Positions 36,213-48,131 of a stretch of DNA of 64,000 bases are shown piece after piece. Below the pieces are notes generated by a model. That model searched no databases. It was not told the origin of the DNA and saw only the letters and a program-made list of their open reading frames with translations. The position numbers and the translations under genes were made by a program. Source of the DNA: Agrobacterium tumefaciens str. B6 (lineage in GTDB: Bacteria; Pseudomonadota; Alphaproteobacteria; Rhizobiales; Rhizobiaceae); the NCBI RefSeq assembly GCF_001541315.1, contig NZ_LMVK01000034.1:1-64000 (forward strand). Direction: 5' to 3'. Numbering within the stretch: the stretch's first letter is position 1; every line of letters begins with the position of its first letter.

Positions 36213-36746
36213 ATGCAGAACGTGAAATTTGCCGATAATGAAGATGATCAGTTCCAGTTACGCGACATCCTCCTGCGCGCACCGCGCCTGGATGATGCCG
36301 AAGCCCTGACCGAACTGTTCAACCTGCCGGGCGTCCGTCACGGCACGCTACGGCAACCTTTCCAGTCTGTGGAAAAGACCAGAAAGGCAATGGAGAACCG
36401 CGGTCCGAACGATATTTCGATCATAGGCGAATGGCGCGGAAAGATCGTCGCCAATGGCGGGTTGTTTCGCAGGGCAGGACGACAGGCCCATATCGCCGAC
36501 CTGGCGATCAGCGTTCACGACGATCTCGCGGGAAAAGGGGTGGGGTCGCACCTTCTTGGCACGCTGATCGACACAGCGGATAACTGGCACGATATCCGCC
36601 GCATCGAGCTCAACGTCTTCACGGACAATCTCCCGGCAATCCGGCTCTACGAGAAATTCGGTTTCGAGCGCGAGGGCACCCTGCGCAACGATGCCTATCG
36701 TGATGGAAAATACGTCGATGCCCATGTGATGGCACGACTTCGATAG
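36213..36746 (+). CDS. GNAT-family N-acetyltransferase
   Basis: 177 residues with AAGGAG 6 bases before the ATG. The GNAT core shows VHDDLAGKGVGSHLLGTLI (acetyl-CoA loop, about residues 105-120) and IRLYEKFGFEREGTLRNDAYRDGKYVD at the end, the pattern of the RimJ/RimL-like and PA0115-like acetyltransferases that act on amino groups. Substrate unknown. Convergent with the APH-like gene six bases away. Confidence 0.9.
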   Translation: MQNVKFADNEDDQFQLRDILLRAPRLDDAEALTELFNLPGVRHGTLRQPFQSVEKTRKAMENRGPNDISIIGEWRGKIVANGGLFRRAGRQAHIADLAISVHDDLAGKGVGSHLLGTLIDTADNWHDIRRIELNVFTDNLPAIRLYEKFGFEREGTLRNDAYRDGKYVDAHVMARLR

Positions 36747-36752
36747 GCGCTT

Positions 36753-37646
36753 TCAGCGTAGAAGGTGATCCGCAAACACTTCCCGAATGGTCCGCCGCGA
36801 CCATTCGGCCATTCTTTCGTTCCGCCCGCGCTCGGCATCCAGCACGATCAACGCCTTCCACAGCGCCCAGCCGCGCCCGCGCTGCCATGTGGCATCATCA
36901 AGCTCCAGCGCCTGACGAAAAACGGCACGGCTTTCGGCATTGAGCACATTCCAGGCGAGAATGAGATCGGAAGATGGATCGCCGACGCCGGAACTGCCAA
37001 AATCGATGACGGCTGAAAGGCGGCCGTTCTGCACCAGCAGATTGCCCTCGGCAATGTCGCCATGCACCCAGACACCCTGCCCCTGCCAGCGGCTGGAAAG
37101 CGCCAGCTGCCAGATCTCCATGGCCAGCGCATGATCCACCTCATCGGCAAGGCGTGCTGCCGAGGCCCGCGCCTCCCCGTCATAGACCGAGAGGGACCCG
37201 CCGCGATGAAAGTTATGCGCGCCCGCGCGTGGGCCATCCGAAGCATCCACGCCGTGCAATGTTTTCAAAAACGCGGCGACATCAATGGCGACAGTCGAAA
37301 GATCGACGCGCCCCAGATGCCGTGCCAGAGGTTCGCCTTCAAGCCAGCGGTAGACGGACCAGCAGAACGGATAGTCCTCTCCCGGCTTTCCCAGCACCAA
37401 TGGTGCAGGGATCGGAAAAGGCAGGAGCGGCGCAAGCGCCGGCAGCCACCGGTGCTCCTTTTCCACCTGTGCAACATAACGGGCGGCACTCGGCATGCGG
37501 ATCAGCATATCGTCACCGAGACGAAAACTGCGATTATCCCAGCCGCTCAGTTCGACCGGCCGGACATCGAGATCAGCCCATTGCGGAAACTGGCTGGTGA
37601 CCAGCGCCCGGACCTGCTGTGGGGTGACGACAATACGGTCATCCAT
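36753..37646 (-). CDS. Aminoglycoside phosphotransferase (APH)-family kinase
   Basis: 297 residues with the protein-kinase-like APH fold. Catalytic loop VWVHGDIAEGNLL (about residues 193-205) and metal-binding AVIDFGSSGVGDPSSDL; the N-terminal lobe has GWDNRSFRLG. The family includes antibiotic kinases, but also many housekeeping small-molecule kinases; nothing here, such as mobile-element context, points to resistance. Single gene between ligA and the GNAT gene. Confidence 0.88.
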   Translation of the reverse strand: MDDRIVVTPQQVRALVTSQFPQWADLDVRPVELSGWDNRSFRLGDDMLIRMPSAARYVAQVEKEHRWLPALAPLLPFPIPAPLVLGKPGEDYPFCWSVYRWLEGEPLARHLGRVDLSTVAIDVAAFLKTLHGVDASDGPRAGAHNFHRGGSLSVYDGEARASAARLADEVDHALAMEIWQLALSSRWQGQGVWVHGDIAEGNLLVQNGRLSAVIDFGSSGVGDPSSDLILAWNVLNAESRAVFRQALELDDATWQRGRGWALWKALIVLDAERGRNERMAEWSRRTIREVFADHLLR

Positions 37647-37710
37647 ACTGTGCTCTCCGTCTCAGGCGCAAAGCTTTAGCGGCAAAGGACAACATCGCCA
37701 TGACGGCGCA

Positions 37711-39902
<2,192 letters not shown>

Positions 39903-40000
39903 TTACCGAACGCTTTTAGCCGAAATAACAGACATTAAAAACAGTTTTGCCGCTGGACTCACAACGCCGAAAGGCGCTCCAACGGCATTGTCGCGAACGA

Positions 40001-41674
40001 TCAGTCCTTGGCGGCAAGCAGACGAGCGGCCGCAGCCCTCGCCTCGTCCGTTACCGATGCGCCGGCGAGCATGCGGGCGATCTCTTCGGTGCGGTGTTTC
40101 GGCTCCATGGTGGCCACGCGCGTGGCGATGCGCTCGCTGCCGTCGCCGGATGGGCCTTTGGAAATGAGGAGATGAGTGGCAGCCCGTGCGGCCACCTGCG
40201 GCGCATGGGTGACGGACAGGACCTGCACGGTTTTCGACAGGCGGCGCAGCCGCTGGCCGATGGCATCCGCCACAGCGCCGCCAACGCCCGTATCGATTTC
40301 GTCGAACACCAGCGTCGGCGCCGATCCGCGATCGGCGAGCGCCACTTTCAACGCCAGCAGGAAACGGGACAGTTCGCCGCCCGAGGCCACCTTCATGATC
40401 GGACCGGGGCGCGTGCCCGGATTGGTCTGGACGTGAAACTCCACCGTATCGATACCGTCAGCCGTCGCCTGCTCGGGATCGGAGGTCACCTCGACGGTAA
40501 ACCGCGCCCGCTCGAGCTTCAGCGCCGGAAGCTCGGCCATGACAGCGTTGGAAAGCGCTTCCGCCGCATTGCGGCGTTTGTCGGAAAGCGATTGGGCGGC
40601 ACGGTCAAAATCGGCCTTTACGACGCCGAGATTGGCCTCGAGCTTGCCGAGTTTTTCTTCACCGGCATCGAGATCGGCGAGATCGGCCACCATTTTTTCG
40701 GCAAGAGCCGGAAGGTCAGGCACGGCGACATTATATTTGCGGCCGGCGGCGCGCAGCGCAAAAAGGCGCTCTTCCACCCGCTCCAGCTCGCGCGGATCGA
40801 ATTCGGTGCGGCGCAGCGCCGCTTCCACTTCCATCTGCGCATTGGAAAGGCTGTCCAGTGCTGCATCCAGCAATTGCACGGTGTCTTCAAGCAGGCCGGG
40901 AGCCTCGTGGCTCTTGCGCTCGAGCCGGCGCATCATGGATGCAATGACAGGCACGGGAGAGGCATTGCCGTTCAGGAATTCGCTGGCCTCGGCAATATCG
41001 CCGGCGATGCGTTCGGATTTCTGCATCACCGCCCGGCGCTCGGCCAGTTCTTCCTCTTCACCGTCACGCGGCGAGAGCGTTTCCAGTTCCTCAACGGAAG
41101 AGCGCAGGTAATCCGCCTCGCGCGCCGCCGCCTCCACCTTGGCGCGGTGCGTCTTCAGAGCCCGGTCAGCATCTTTCCAGGTGCGGTAGAGGCCCTGAAC
41201 AGCGCGAGCCTCATCGCTCAGCCCGGCAAAGGCATCCAGCAGCGTCCGGTGTGCATCGGTGTCGACAAGCGCGCGATCATCATGCTGGCCGTGGATTTCG
41301 ACCAGGAATTGACCGAGCTGGCGCATCATCTGCACGCTGATGGCCTGATCGTTGATATAGGCCTTGGTGCGCCCGTCGGAGGATTGCACCCGGCGGAAAA
41401 TCAGGTCGCCATCGTCATCGAGACCGTTTTCGCGCAGGAGAAGCCGTGTCGGGTGATTGTTCGGGACCTCGAAAGTGGCCGTAACCTGCCCCTTCTCTTC
41501 ACCGTGGCGCACAAGGCCGCCATCGCCACGGCCGCCAAGCGCCAGCGAGAGACTATCGAGAAGAATGGATTTGCCTGCACCCGTCTCGCCCGTCAACACG
41601 GAAAGGCCTGCCTCGAAACCGAGGTCAAGCCTTTCGATCAGAACGATATCGCGAATCGAGAGCTGGACCAGCAT
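40001..41674 (-). CDS. recN: DNA repair protein RecN
   Basis: 557 residues, an SMC-like ATPase. The N-terminus carries Walker A GETGAGKS (29-36), the middle is a long coiled coil, and the C-terminus has the ABC signature SGGELSRFLLALK and Walker B VFDEIDTGVGG. It acts in recombinational repair of double-strand breaks. Starts 16 bases after bamD on the same strand, as in many proteobacteria. Confidence 0.95.
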   Translation of the reverse strand: MLVQLSIRDIVLIERLDLGFEAGLSVLTGETGAGKSILLDSLSLALGGRGDGGLVRHGEEKGQVTATFEVPNNHPTRLLLRENGLDDDGDLIFRRVQSSDGRTKAYINDQAISVQMMRQLGQFLVEIHGQHDDRALVDTDAHRTLLDAFAGLSDEARAVQGLYRTWKDADRALKTHRAKVEAAAREADYLRSSVEELETLSPRDGEEEELAERRAVMQKSERIAGDIAEASEFLNGNASPVPVIASMMRRLERKSHEAPGLLEDTVQLLDAALDSLSNAQMEVEAALRRTEFDPRELERVEERLFALRAAGRKYNVAVPDLPALAEKMVADLADLDAGEEKLGKLEANLGVVKADFDRAAQSLSDKRRNAAEALSNAVMAELPALKLERARFTVEVTSDPEQATADGIDTVEFHVQTNPGTRPGPIMKVASGGELSRFLLALKVALADRGSAPTLVFDEIDTGVGGAVADAIGQRLRRLSKTVQVLSVTHAPQVAARAATHLLISKGPSGDGSERIATRVATMEPKHRTEEIARMLAGASVTDEARAAAARLLAAKD

Positions 41675-41690
41675 GGCCTATGCCCCGGTC

Positions 41691-42557
41691 TCAGGCGCCG
41701 ATAAGCTTCTTGCCGGCGCGCGAAATCCAGGACCCCTTGTTTTCACGCGGCTCCAGCCCCTGACCCTTCAGCAGCTTGTAGGAATCCGCATACCATTGGC
41801 TATCAGGATAGTTGTTGCCGAGAACGGCGGCCGCCGTCTGCGCTTCGTCCACCAGGCCCATAGCGTAATAGGCTTCGGTCAGACGCGCCAGCGCTTCCTC
41901 GATCTGGTTGGTGTTCTGGTACTGCTCGACGACGATGCGGAAACGCGAAACGGCGGCGAGATATTCCTTGCGCTCAAGGTAATAACGACCGACCTGCATT
42001 TCACGGCCGGCGAGCTGGTCGCGGGCGAAACGGATCTTGGCCTGCGCGTCAGCGACATATTCCGAATCGGGATAGTCATTGACGACCTTGTTCATCGCCT
42101 CGACGGTGCGCTGTGCTGCGCGCTGATCCTGCGTCACGTCGGAAATCTGCTTCGAATAGGCAAGGCCGATCATGTACTGAACATAAGCGGCGTCCTTCGA
42201 GCGCGGATATTGCCGCAGGAAGCGGCTGCCGTTCGTGATGGCCACATCGTTCTTGTTGGTGCGCGTGGCAATGAAGGTCTGCATGACAAGCGCCTTCTGG
42301 CCCCATTCGGTAAAGGGATATTGCTTGTCGATCGCCTCGAACTTGCGCGAGGCCTCCGTCATGTTGCCGGCATTCATGTTGGCAAGCCCCTGCTTGTACA
42401 GAACGTCAGGCGGATCGGTCTCGACGCCGAGCTTGGTAATGTCGATATCCGGATCGGACTGGCAGGCCGTGACGACGACACTCGCGCCGACCAACATCAA
42501 CGAAACGGCGATCCCCCGCATCGTACCCTTCATTGCACCAGACCCTACATGCTTCAT
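41691..42557 (-). CDS. bamD: Outer membrane assembly lipoprotein BamD (ComL)
   Basis: 288 residues from the ATG at 42557 (GGGAA 8 bases upstream); an internal ATG at 42533 is possible. A lipoprotein signal ends in VVTAC, where the cysteine becomes lipidated. The mature part consists of TPR repeats (KQYPFTEWGQKALV, VVNDYPDSEYVADAQ and so on) that form the BamD scaffold. Part of the BAM complex inserting outer-membrane proteins. Follows lpxC after a terminator and precedes recN closely. Confidence 0.94.
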   Translation of the reverse strand: MKHVGSGAMKGTMRGIAVSLMLVGASVVVTACQSDPDIDITKLGVETDPPDVLYKQGLANMNAGNMTEASRKFEAIDKQYPFTEWGQKALVMQTFIATRTNKNDVAITNGSRFLRQYPRSKDAAYVQYMIGLAYSKQISDVTQDQRAAQRTVEAMNKVVNDYPDSEYVADAQAKIRFARDQLAGREMQVGRYYLERKEYLAAVSRFRIVVEQYQNTNQIEEALARLTEAYYAMGLVDEAQTAAAVLGNNYPDSQWYADSYKLLKGQGLEPRENKGSWISRAGKKLIGA

Positions 42558-42733
42558 TCGACAGTTCCCACTTCCCGCGCAAATACATAAGCATCGGCTT
42601 TGCACTGGCGTTCTAGCCATAAAAGCATCCGCAGGGCAACGCAATGATGACGCATTAACGCATTTTTATGGCATCGACCCATGCAATCGCATGAATATCA
42701 GACGATATAACGCAACTTCTTGTTCGCATCACG

Positions 42734-42763
42734 AAAAAGCCGCCCCAAGGGGAGCGGCTTTTT
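42734..42763 (-). terminator. Rho-independent terminator after lpxC
   Basis: Minus strand: AAAAAGCCGC pairs with GCGGCTTTTT around a TCCCCTTGGG apical part, a long stem ending in a T run, 28 bases after the lpxC stop. It separates lpxC from bamD. Confidence 0.9.
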
Positions 42764-42790
42764 CTGTCAATTGATAGCCTGCGAAGGAAC

Positions 42791-43750
42791 TCAAGCAGAC
42801 CAGGGTGCGAATTCCGGCATGTTGACCGCAACGAATTCGCGGGCGCGCACCATCTGGTTGCGGGCAGCCGGAGCCTCGACGATCTCGTAAGCGGTGCGGT
42901 CGCTCAGCAGGGCCTTCAGCGCATTCGCATTGACCTTGTGGCCGCCGCGATAAGAGCGGTAACAGCCGATGAACTGCGCGCCGGCAAGCGCCAGGTCGCC
43001 CACGGCGTCCAGCGTCTTGTGACGGACGAATTCGTCCTTGGCGTAACGCAGGCCTTCCATGTTGATGACGCTGTTGTCGTCGGAGATGACGACCGAGTTC
43101 TCAAGCGAGGAACCGAGCGCATAACCGGCGGCCCACAGACGCTCCACGTCACGCATGAAGCCGAAGGTGCGGGCGCGCGACAGTTCATTCTTGAACGTAT
43201 CCGCCGTCAGGTCGCCCTTCCAGGACTGCTTGCCGATCAGCGGCGTGTCGAAATCGATGTCGACTTCAAAACGCGTGCCGTCATAGGGACGGAACTCCGC
43301 CCAGGAGGCACCCGAATCGATGCGCACCGGCTTGGTGACGCGGATGTAACGGCGCTTCACGCCCAGGTTCTTGATGCCAACAGATTCGATCGCCTCGATG
43401 AAAGGTGCGGAGCTGCCATCCATGATCGGCGCTTCCGGACCGTCAACCTCAACGACGAGGTTGTCGAGGCCCATGGCGTAGATGGCAGCCATGACGTGCT
43501 CGATCGTCGCTACCGACTGGGAGAGCGAACGGCCGAGCACGGTGCACAGATCGGTATTGCCGACATTGGCCGAAACCGCCTTAAGCTCTGTAACACTGCC
43601 ATTATCGTGAAGGCGGTGAAAGACGACGCCCGTTCCGGCTTCTGCAGGCTGGAAGGTCATCGAGACCGGATTGCCGGAATGCACGCCAATGCCTTTAAGC
43701 TGAACAGCATGTGCGATAGTTGTCTGAAATCCGAGCAGTCCGATAGTCAT
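42791..43750 (-). CDS. lpxC: UDP-3-O-acyl-N-acetylglucosamine deacetylase LpxC
   Basis: 319 residues from the ATG at 43750 (AAAGG about 10 bases upstream); an earlier start at 43837 adds a basic stretch absent from the family. Committed, zinc-dependent step of lipid A synthesis. Zinc ligands H85 (TIEHV), H244 and D248 (RHKTLDAVGD), and the catalytic H271 (YRGGHK) are present, with GIGVHSG at the N-terminus. It follows ftsZ but is separated by a terminator and a CtrA-type box, so it likely has its own cell-cycle-linked promoter. Confidence 0.95.
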   Translation of the reverse strand: MTIGLLGFQTTIAHAVQLKGIGVHSGNPVSMTFQPAEAGTGVVFHRLHDNGSVTELKAVSANVGNTDLCTVLGRSLSQSVATIEHVMAAIYAMGLDNLVVEVDGPEAPIMDGSSAPFIEAIESVGIKNLGVKRRYIRVTKPVRIDSGASWAEFRPYDGTRFEVDIDFDTPLIGKQSWKGDLTADTFKNELSRARTFGFMRDVERLWAAGYALGSSLENSVVISDDNSVINMEGLRYAKDEFVRHKTLDAVGDLALAGAQFIGCYRSYRGGHKVNANALKALLSDRTAYEIVEAPAARNQMVRAREFVAVNMPEFAPWSA

Positions 43751-43938
43751 GCGTCTATGCCTTTTTTGCAAACCGCGCTGCTTCAGCCAGCGCCGTTCAA
43801 GTTTTTCAAGCCGGTTTTTAACGACCGGAAAAGTCAATCTGTTCCTTCACCCAGCCTCATACATACGCACATGTAGGTGCCACGACAAATCACTGTTCGT
43901 TTCGGATTGTTACATGCGTAAACCATTGAAAACGCGAA

Positions 43939-43954
43939 TTAATTTAGTATTAAC
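43939..43954. promoter_or_regulatory. CtrA-type binding box upstream of lpxC
   Basis: TTAA-TTTAGTA-TTAAC matches the full alphaproteobacterial CtrA consensus TTAA-N7-TTAAC. It lies in the ftsZ-lpxC gap, about 190 bases upstream of the lpxC start and just past the ftsZ terminator. Binding is inferred from the match only. Confidence 0.6.
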
Positions 43955-43955
43955 A

Positions 43956-43999
43956 ACGTAAAATAAACAAAACGCCCGGATCGTGTGATCCGGGCGTTT
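43956..43999 (-). terminator. Rho-independent terminator after ftsZ
   Basis: Minus strand: AAACGCCCGGATC pairs perfectly with GATCCGGGCGTTT (13 bp, loop ACAC), then TTTTGTTTATTTTA. It starts 23 bases after the ftsZ stop and ends the ddlB-ftsQ-ftsA-ftsZ transcript. Confidence 0.92.
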
Positions 44000-44021
44000 C
44001 AAGAGGCTTATGGAATCGCCT

Positions 44022-45779
44022 TTAGTTCGACTGGCGGCGCAGGAAGGCCGGGATTTCCAGCTGGTCATCGTCGTGATGGCTGGACGAGGCAGGCGTTGCA
44101 CGGCCGTGGTCGTCAAGCTGGCCACGACGCGGTGCGGAGAGGCTTGCTTCCGGCGAAAGCGGTGCGCGGCGCTGCTGCGGAGCCATGCTCGGCGCATCCA
44201 TCATGTCGGAAGGAACTTCTTCCTCTTCACGGCGACCAAGCGAGTTGGTGATGCGCTTCAGAAGACCCATCGGGCCACGCTCTTCCTGTGCGGCAGGAGC
44301 GGCATGGGTGCGGTGGTCCAGCTCGGCCTTCACGACCGGCGGGAAGTCTTCGACCTTCGGCATGCGAACCGGCTCAGGCTGACGGGCAACCGGCGCGGGT
44401 TCCTGGTAGACAGGAGCCTGCGGCTGCTGCATCCGCGGAGCCTGAGCGGCAACCTGTTCCGGAGCGTGATAGACCGGCGCCTGCGCAACCGGTGCCGGAG
44501 CGGCCTGCTGAACCGGCTGGGCCGGACGGAGGGCAGCCGGTGCTTCAGCCGGGGAAGATGCGAACAGCTTGCTCTGCGGACGGAAATCCTGGGCGGGCTG
44601 CTGGTGTGCGGCGAAACCGAGTTCACGTTCCATTTCGGCTTCCGCCGAACGGATGGTCTGGGCGACCGGGTCTACGGCCTTCTGTGCCTGCGAGACTGCT
44701 GCAGGCTGTACTGCGGCCGGTGCGGGAGCAACGGCCGCGGAAGGACGGATAAGCGGCTTGGCAACAGCAGCTGCGGCGCGCATCTCGGCAATGTTCTGTT
44801 CGCCAACGCCAGCAACGCGGTCAATGCCGGTTGCGACGACGGAGACGCGGATGAGGCCTTCAAGCGCTTCGTCGAAGGTTGCGCCGAGGATGATGTTGGC
44901 ATCCGGATCGACTTCTTCGCGGATACGGGTCGCCGCTTCGTCGACTTCGAAGAGGGTGAGGTCGCGACCACCGGTGATGGAGATCAGGAGGCCCTGCGCG
45001 CCCTTCATCGAGGTTTCGTCGAGCAGCGGGTTAGCGATCGCCGCTTCCGCAGCCTGCATTGCGCGGCCCGGACCGGAAGCTTCGCCGGTGCCCATCATTG
45101 CGCGGCCCATTTCGCGCATGACCGAACGGACGTCGGCGAAGTCGAGGTTGATAAGACCTTCCTTCACCATCAGATCGGTAATGCAGGCAACGCCGGAGTA
45201 AAGAACCTGGTCGGCCATGGCGAAGGCGTCCGCAAAGGTCGTCTTGTCATTGGCAATACGGAAAAGGTTCTGGTTCGGAATGACGATCAGCGTATCGACG
45301 GACTTCTGCAGTTCCTCGATGCCCTGTTCGGCAAGACGCATGCGGCGGCCGCCTTCGAAGTGGAAAGGCTTGGTGACGACGCCGACCGTCAGGATGCCCT
45401 TGTTGCGCGCAGCCTGTGCGACGACCGGGGCAGCACCCGTGCCGGTGCCGCCGCCCATGCCGGCGGTGACGAAGCACATGTGGGTACCGTTCAGGTGATC
45501 GATGATCTCGTCGATGCACTCTTCAGCAGCCGCGCGGCCGACTTCCGGCTGGGAGCCGGCGCCGAGGCCTTCGGTGACGTTGACGCCGAGCTGAATGACC
45601 CTGTCTGCCTTCGTCATGGTCAACGCCTGAGCATCCGTGTTGGCGACGACGAAGTCGACGCCCTGGAGGCCGGCCGTGATCATGTTGTTGACAGCGTTAC
45701 CACCACCGCCACCGACACCGAAGACGGTGATGCGTGGCTTCAGCTCTGTGATATCAGGCTTCTGCAGCTGTATCGTCAT
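44022..45779 (-). CDS. ftsZ: Cell division protein FtsZ with extended linker
   Basis: 585 residues, much longer than E. coli FtsZ (383). The GTPase core (about 12-325) contains the tubulin signature GGGTGTG (109-115) and the T7-loop segment [12 protein letters not shown] ~240-residue linker rich in P, A, Q and V follows, then the conserved C-terminal peptide [10 protein letters not shown] that binds FtsA. Forms the Z ring that recruits the septal machinery. The long linker is typical of Rhizobiaceae and Caulobacter. It lies 91 bases downstream of ftsA, enough space for a promoter of its own, and ends at a strong terminator. Confidence 0.97.
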   Translation of the reverse strand: MTIQLQKPDITELKPRITVFGVGGGGGNAVNNMITAGLQGVDFVVANTDAQALTMTKADRVIQLGVNVTEGLGAGSQPEVGRAAAEECIDEIIDHLNGTHMCFVTAGMGGGTGTGAAPVVAQAARNKGILTVGVVTKPFHFEGGRRMRLAEQGIEELQKSVDTLIVIPNQNLFRIANDKTTFADAFAMADQVLYSGVACITDLMVKEGLINLDFADVRSVMREMGRAMMGTGEASGPGRAMQAAEAAIANPLLDETSMKGAQGLLISITGGRDLTLFEVDEAATRIREEVDPDANIILGATFDEALEGLIRVSVVATGIDRVAGVGEQNIAEMRAAAAVAKPLIRPSAAVAPAPAAVQPAAVSQAQKAVDPVAQTIRSAEAEMERELGFAAHQQPAQDFRPQSKLFASSPAEAPAALRPAQPVQQAAPAPVAQAPVYHAPEQVAAQAPRMQQPQAPVYQEPAPVARQPEPVRMPKVEDFPPVVKAELDHRTHAAPAAQEERGPMGLLKRITNSLGRREEEEVPSDMMDAPSMAPQQRRAPLSPEASLSAPRRGQLDDHGRATPASSSHHDDDQLEIPAFLRRQSN

Positions 45780-45870
45780 TTTAACATTCCTTCTTTCTCT
45801 GGCCGCATCGCCCCGCTGGCCGATTCTTGAAACTCAACTCTGAAACCTCCGGCTTGCGCCACGAGGCCAC

Positions 45871-47202
45871 TCAAAAACTCTCTTTCAGCCATTGCCCCAC
45901 CCGGGCTATCCGGCCGCTACCGTTCCCAAACGGCGAGAACATTCCGCCTTGCGCCGCATGAATTTCGATGTCCGCCACCTGCGGGTAGATCATCAGTCCG
46001 CAGGCGGTTGAAAATGCCGGTCCCTTCGCCGCCACCGGAAGACCGGCAACCCCCATGGGGCGGCCGATGCGAACGTTGCGGGCGAGAATGCGCCGTGCCG
46101 TTTCCGGCAGCCCCGTCAGCTGGCTTGCGCCGCCGGTCAGGACAACGCGCTTGCCGACGATGGGACTGAAGCCGGACTTCTGGATACGATCACGGATCAA
46201 TTCCAGCGTCTCTTCGATACGCGCCCGCACGATGCGGGTTACAAGTGCTCTTGAAACTTGCGATGGTTGATCGCGATCATCTTCGCCAATCGGCGGGATC
46301 GAAATCATGTCGCGCTCATCCGCGCCATTCAGCAAAGCCGAACCATGCACCACCTTCAGTCTCTCCGCATCTTCGATTCGTGTCGAGAGGCCTCGTGCAA
46401 GATCTGTCGTAACGTGATGGCCGCCAAGGCCGATCGCGTCGGTGTGAATGAGACGGCCTTCGGCGAAAACCGAGATCGTCGTGGTGCCGCCACCCATGTC
46501 GATGGCCGCGCAGCCAAGCTCGACTTCATCGTCCACCAGAGCGGCAAGACCGCTGGCATAGGGCGTCGCCACCATGCCTTCGACGGAAAGATGCGCGCGG
46601 TTGACGCAAAGCTCGAGGTTCTTCAGCGCCGTGCGTTCGACAGTCACGACATGCATGTCAACGCCGAGGAGATCGCCATACATCGAAAGCGGATCACGAA
46701 TGCCGCGCTCGCCATCCAGCGAATAGCCCGTCGGCAGAGAATGCAGGATCGCCCGGTCCTGACGCATGGACTGCTGGCTTGCCGCCACCAGAACCTTGCG
46801 CAGGTCGCTTGCTTCCACTTCCTGACCGCCGAGATCAATGCTCGCGGTATAGATATCGCTTGCCAGTCTTCCAGCCGAAACATTGACGATCAGGCTGTCG
46901 ACGGTAAGTCCCGCCATACGCTCGGCCGCATCGACCGAAAGACGGATCACACCTTCGAGCGCGTCGAGATCGGCGATGACGCCGGATTTCACGCCGCGCG
47001 AACGTTGGTGGCCAATGCCGATGATTTCCACCTTGTGGGTACGGCCAGGCAAGATTTCACTCTCTTGACGCGGCGTCAGCCGGCCGATCATGCACACGAC
47101 CTTGGTCGAACCGATGTCCAGCACCGAAACGATGTGGCTGCGCTTGGAAGAAAGCGGCTTCAGACGAGGCAGGCCGAAATGGGAAGAACCGAAAAAGCTC
47201 AT
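45871..47202 (-). CDS. ftsA: Cell division protein FtsA
   Basis: 443 residues, actin-like ATPase that ties FtsZ to the membrane. Family motifs: SVLDIGSTKVVCMIG at the N-terminus (phosphate 1), then GVIADLDALEGVIR, IDMGGGTTTISVF (phosphate 2) and VLTGGASQLTGL (adenosine). The last residues, IARVGQWLKESF, form the amphipathic membrane-targeting helix. Its ATG overlaps the ftsQ stop by four bases (47199-47202). Confidence 0.96.
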   Translation of the reverse strand: MSFFGSSHFGLPRLKPLSSKRSHIVSVLDIGSTKVVCMIGRLTPRQESEILPGRTHKVEIIGIGHQRSRGVKSGVIADLDALEGVIRLSVDAAERMAGLTVDSLIVNVSAGRLASDIYTASIDLGGQEVEASDLRKVLVAASQQSMRQDRAILHSLPTGYSLDGERGIRDPLSMYGDLLGVDMHVVTVERTALKNLELCVNRAHLSVEGMVATPYASGLAALVDDEVELGCAAIDMGGGTTTISVFAEGRLIHTDAIGLGGHHVTTDLARGLSTRIEDAERLKVVHGSALLNGADERDMISIPPIGEDDRDQPSQVSRALVTRIVRARIEETLELIRDRIQKSGFSPIVGKRVVLTGGASQLTGLPETARRILARNVRIGRPMGVAGLPVAAKGPAFSTACGLMIYPQVADIEIHAAQGGMFSPFGNGSGRIARVGQWLKESF

Positions 47203-48131
47203 GTGTTCTTCTCCGCTTTCTTGAGAGCCTTGGTGCGCGCGTCGACAGCAGCCTGACGGCGCTCCGTCGCACCTTCGGTCAGCTGGATCGTGGTGCGATC
47301 CGCCAGTCTGAGATCGACTGCGGCGACATCTCGCGACAGGACCTTTTCTTCGAGATCAAGCCGCGCCAGCAATTGCAGCGCCTGCGGCAGGTTTTCTTCC
47401 GGCAGCTTGACGACGATGCCGTTGTCGAGGTGCAGATCCCAGCGGCGGCCGGCAATGCGTACATAGGCGCGAACGCGGTTGCGGATTTCCGGCCAGTCGG
47501 CCAGCTGCTCGACGAAACCGGCAGCGCCCGTTTCCGCGTCGCGTCCAACGAACAGCGGCAGGGAAGCGAATTTATTGTCACGCAGCGGCGCGATGACGCT
47601 GCCGCTCTTTTCGATCAGCGACAGTTCCGAGCCATGCTGCCAGATGCCGAAGGCCTGGCGTTCTTTCAGGCGAACCTCGATCGTCTTCGGGTAGACCTTG
47701 CGGATATCCACGTCTTCCACCCAGGGAAGCTGCACGAGCTTGCGGCGCGCCGCATCGATGTCGAGTGCAATCAGCGAGGTGCTGCCATCAAGGCCGAGAA
47801 GCTGGAAGACATCGATTTCGGAGGTCTGCAGATTGCCGGAGACCTTCACGTCCTCAACGGCGAAACCCGCAGCAGAGGTCGTCGCCTGCGTAACGATATT
47901 TGTGTGGCCGCCGAGCGACATGCCATAAAGGCCAGTCACCGCGTAGAAGGCGACGGCCGAAATCGTGCCGGTATGGGCGGGAATGTGGATGCGTCCGGTC
48001 GCAAGGCTGACGCAGAAGCGCACAACACGACGCAGCGGGCGCGGCAGCACCATGCGGTCGTCGGCATTTGCCGTCGCTGCGAATTGCTCGCGCTTTTTTG
48101 CCGTCGACTTTTTGCCGGTCACCGCAAACAC
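47199..48131 (-). CDS. ftsQ: Cell division protein FtsQ (DivIB)
   Basis: 310 residues from a GTG at 48131 with a strong GGAGG 7 bases upstream, inside the end of ddlB (13-base overlap). A basic cytoplasmic N-terminus precedes one membrane helix (about 52-75), a POTRA domain ([22 protein letters not shown]) and the FtsQ beta domain, which ends at about residue 275; the basic tail after it is disordered. Recruits FtsL/FtsB and regulates septal wall synthesis in the periplasm. Confidence 0.95.
   Translation of the reverse strand: MFAVTGKKSTAKKREQFAATANADDRMVLPRPLRRVVRFCVSLATGRIHIPAHTGTISAVAFYAVTGLYGMSLGGHTNIVTQATTSAAGFAVEDVKVSGNLQTSEIDVFQLLGLDGSTSLIALDIDAARRKLVQLPWVEDVDIRKVYPKTIEVRLKERQAFGIWQHGSELSLIEKSGSVIAPLRDNKFASLPLFVGRDAETGAAGFVEQLADWPEIRNRVRAYVRIAGRRWDLHLDNGIVVKLPEENLPQALQLLARLDLEEKVLSRDVAAVDLRLADRTTIQLTEGATERRQAAVDARTKALKKAEKNT

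Noticed and set aside
36753-37646. Antibiotic resistance gene
   Set aside because: Only the generic APH fold is visible and there is no mobile or resistance context, so a drug substrate is not supported.
44010-45830. 606-residue frame opposite ftsZ
   Set aside because: Shadow of ftsZ codon bias; no family sequence.
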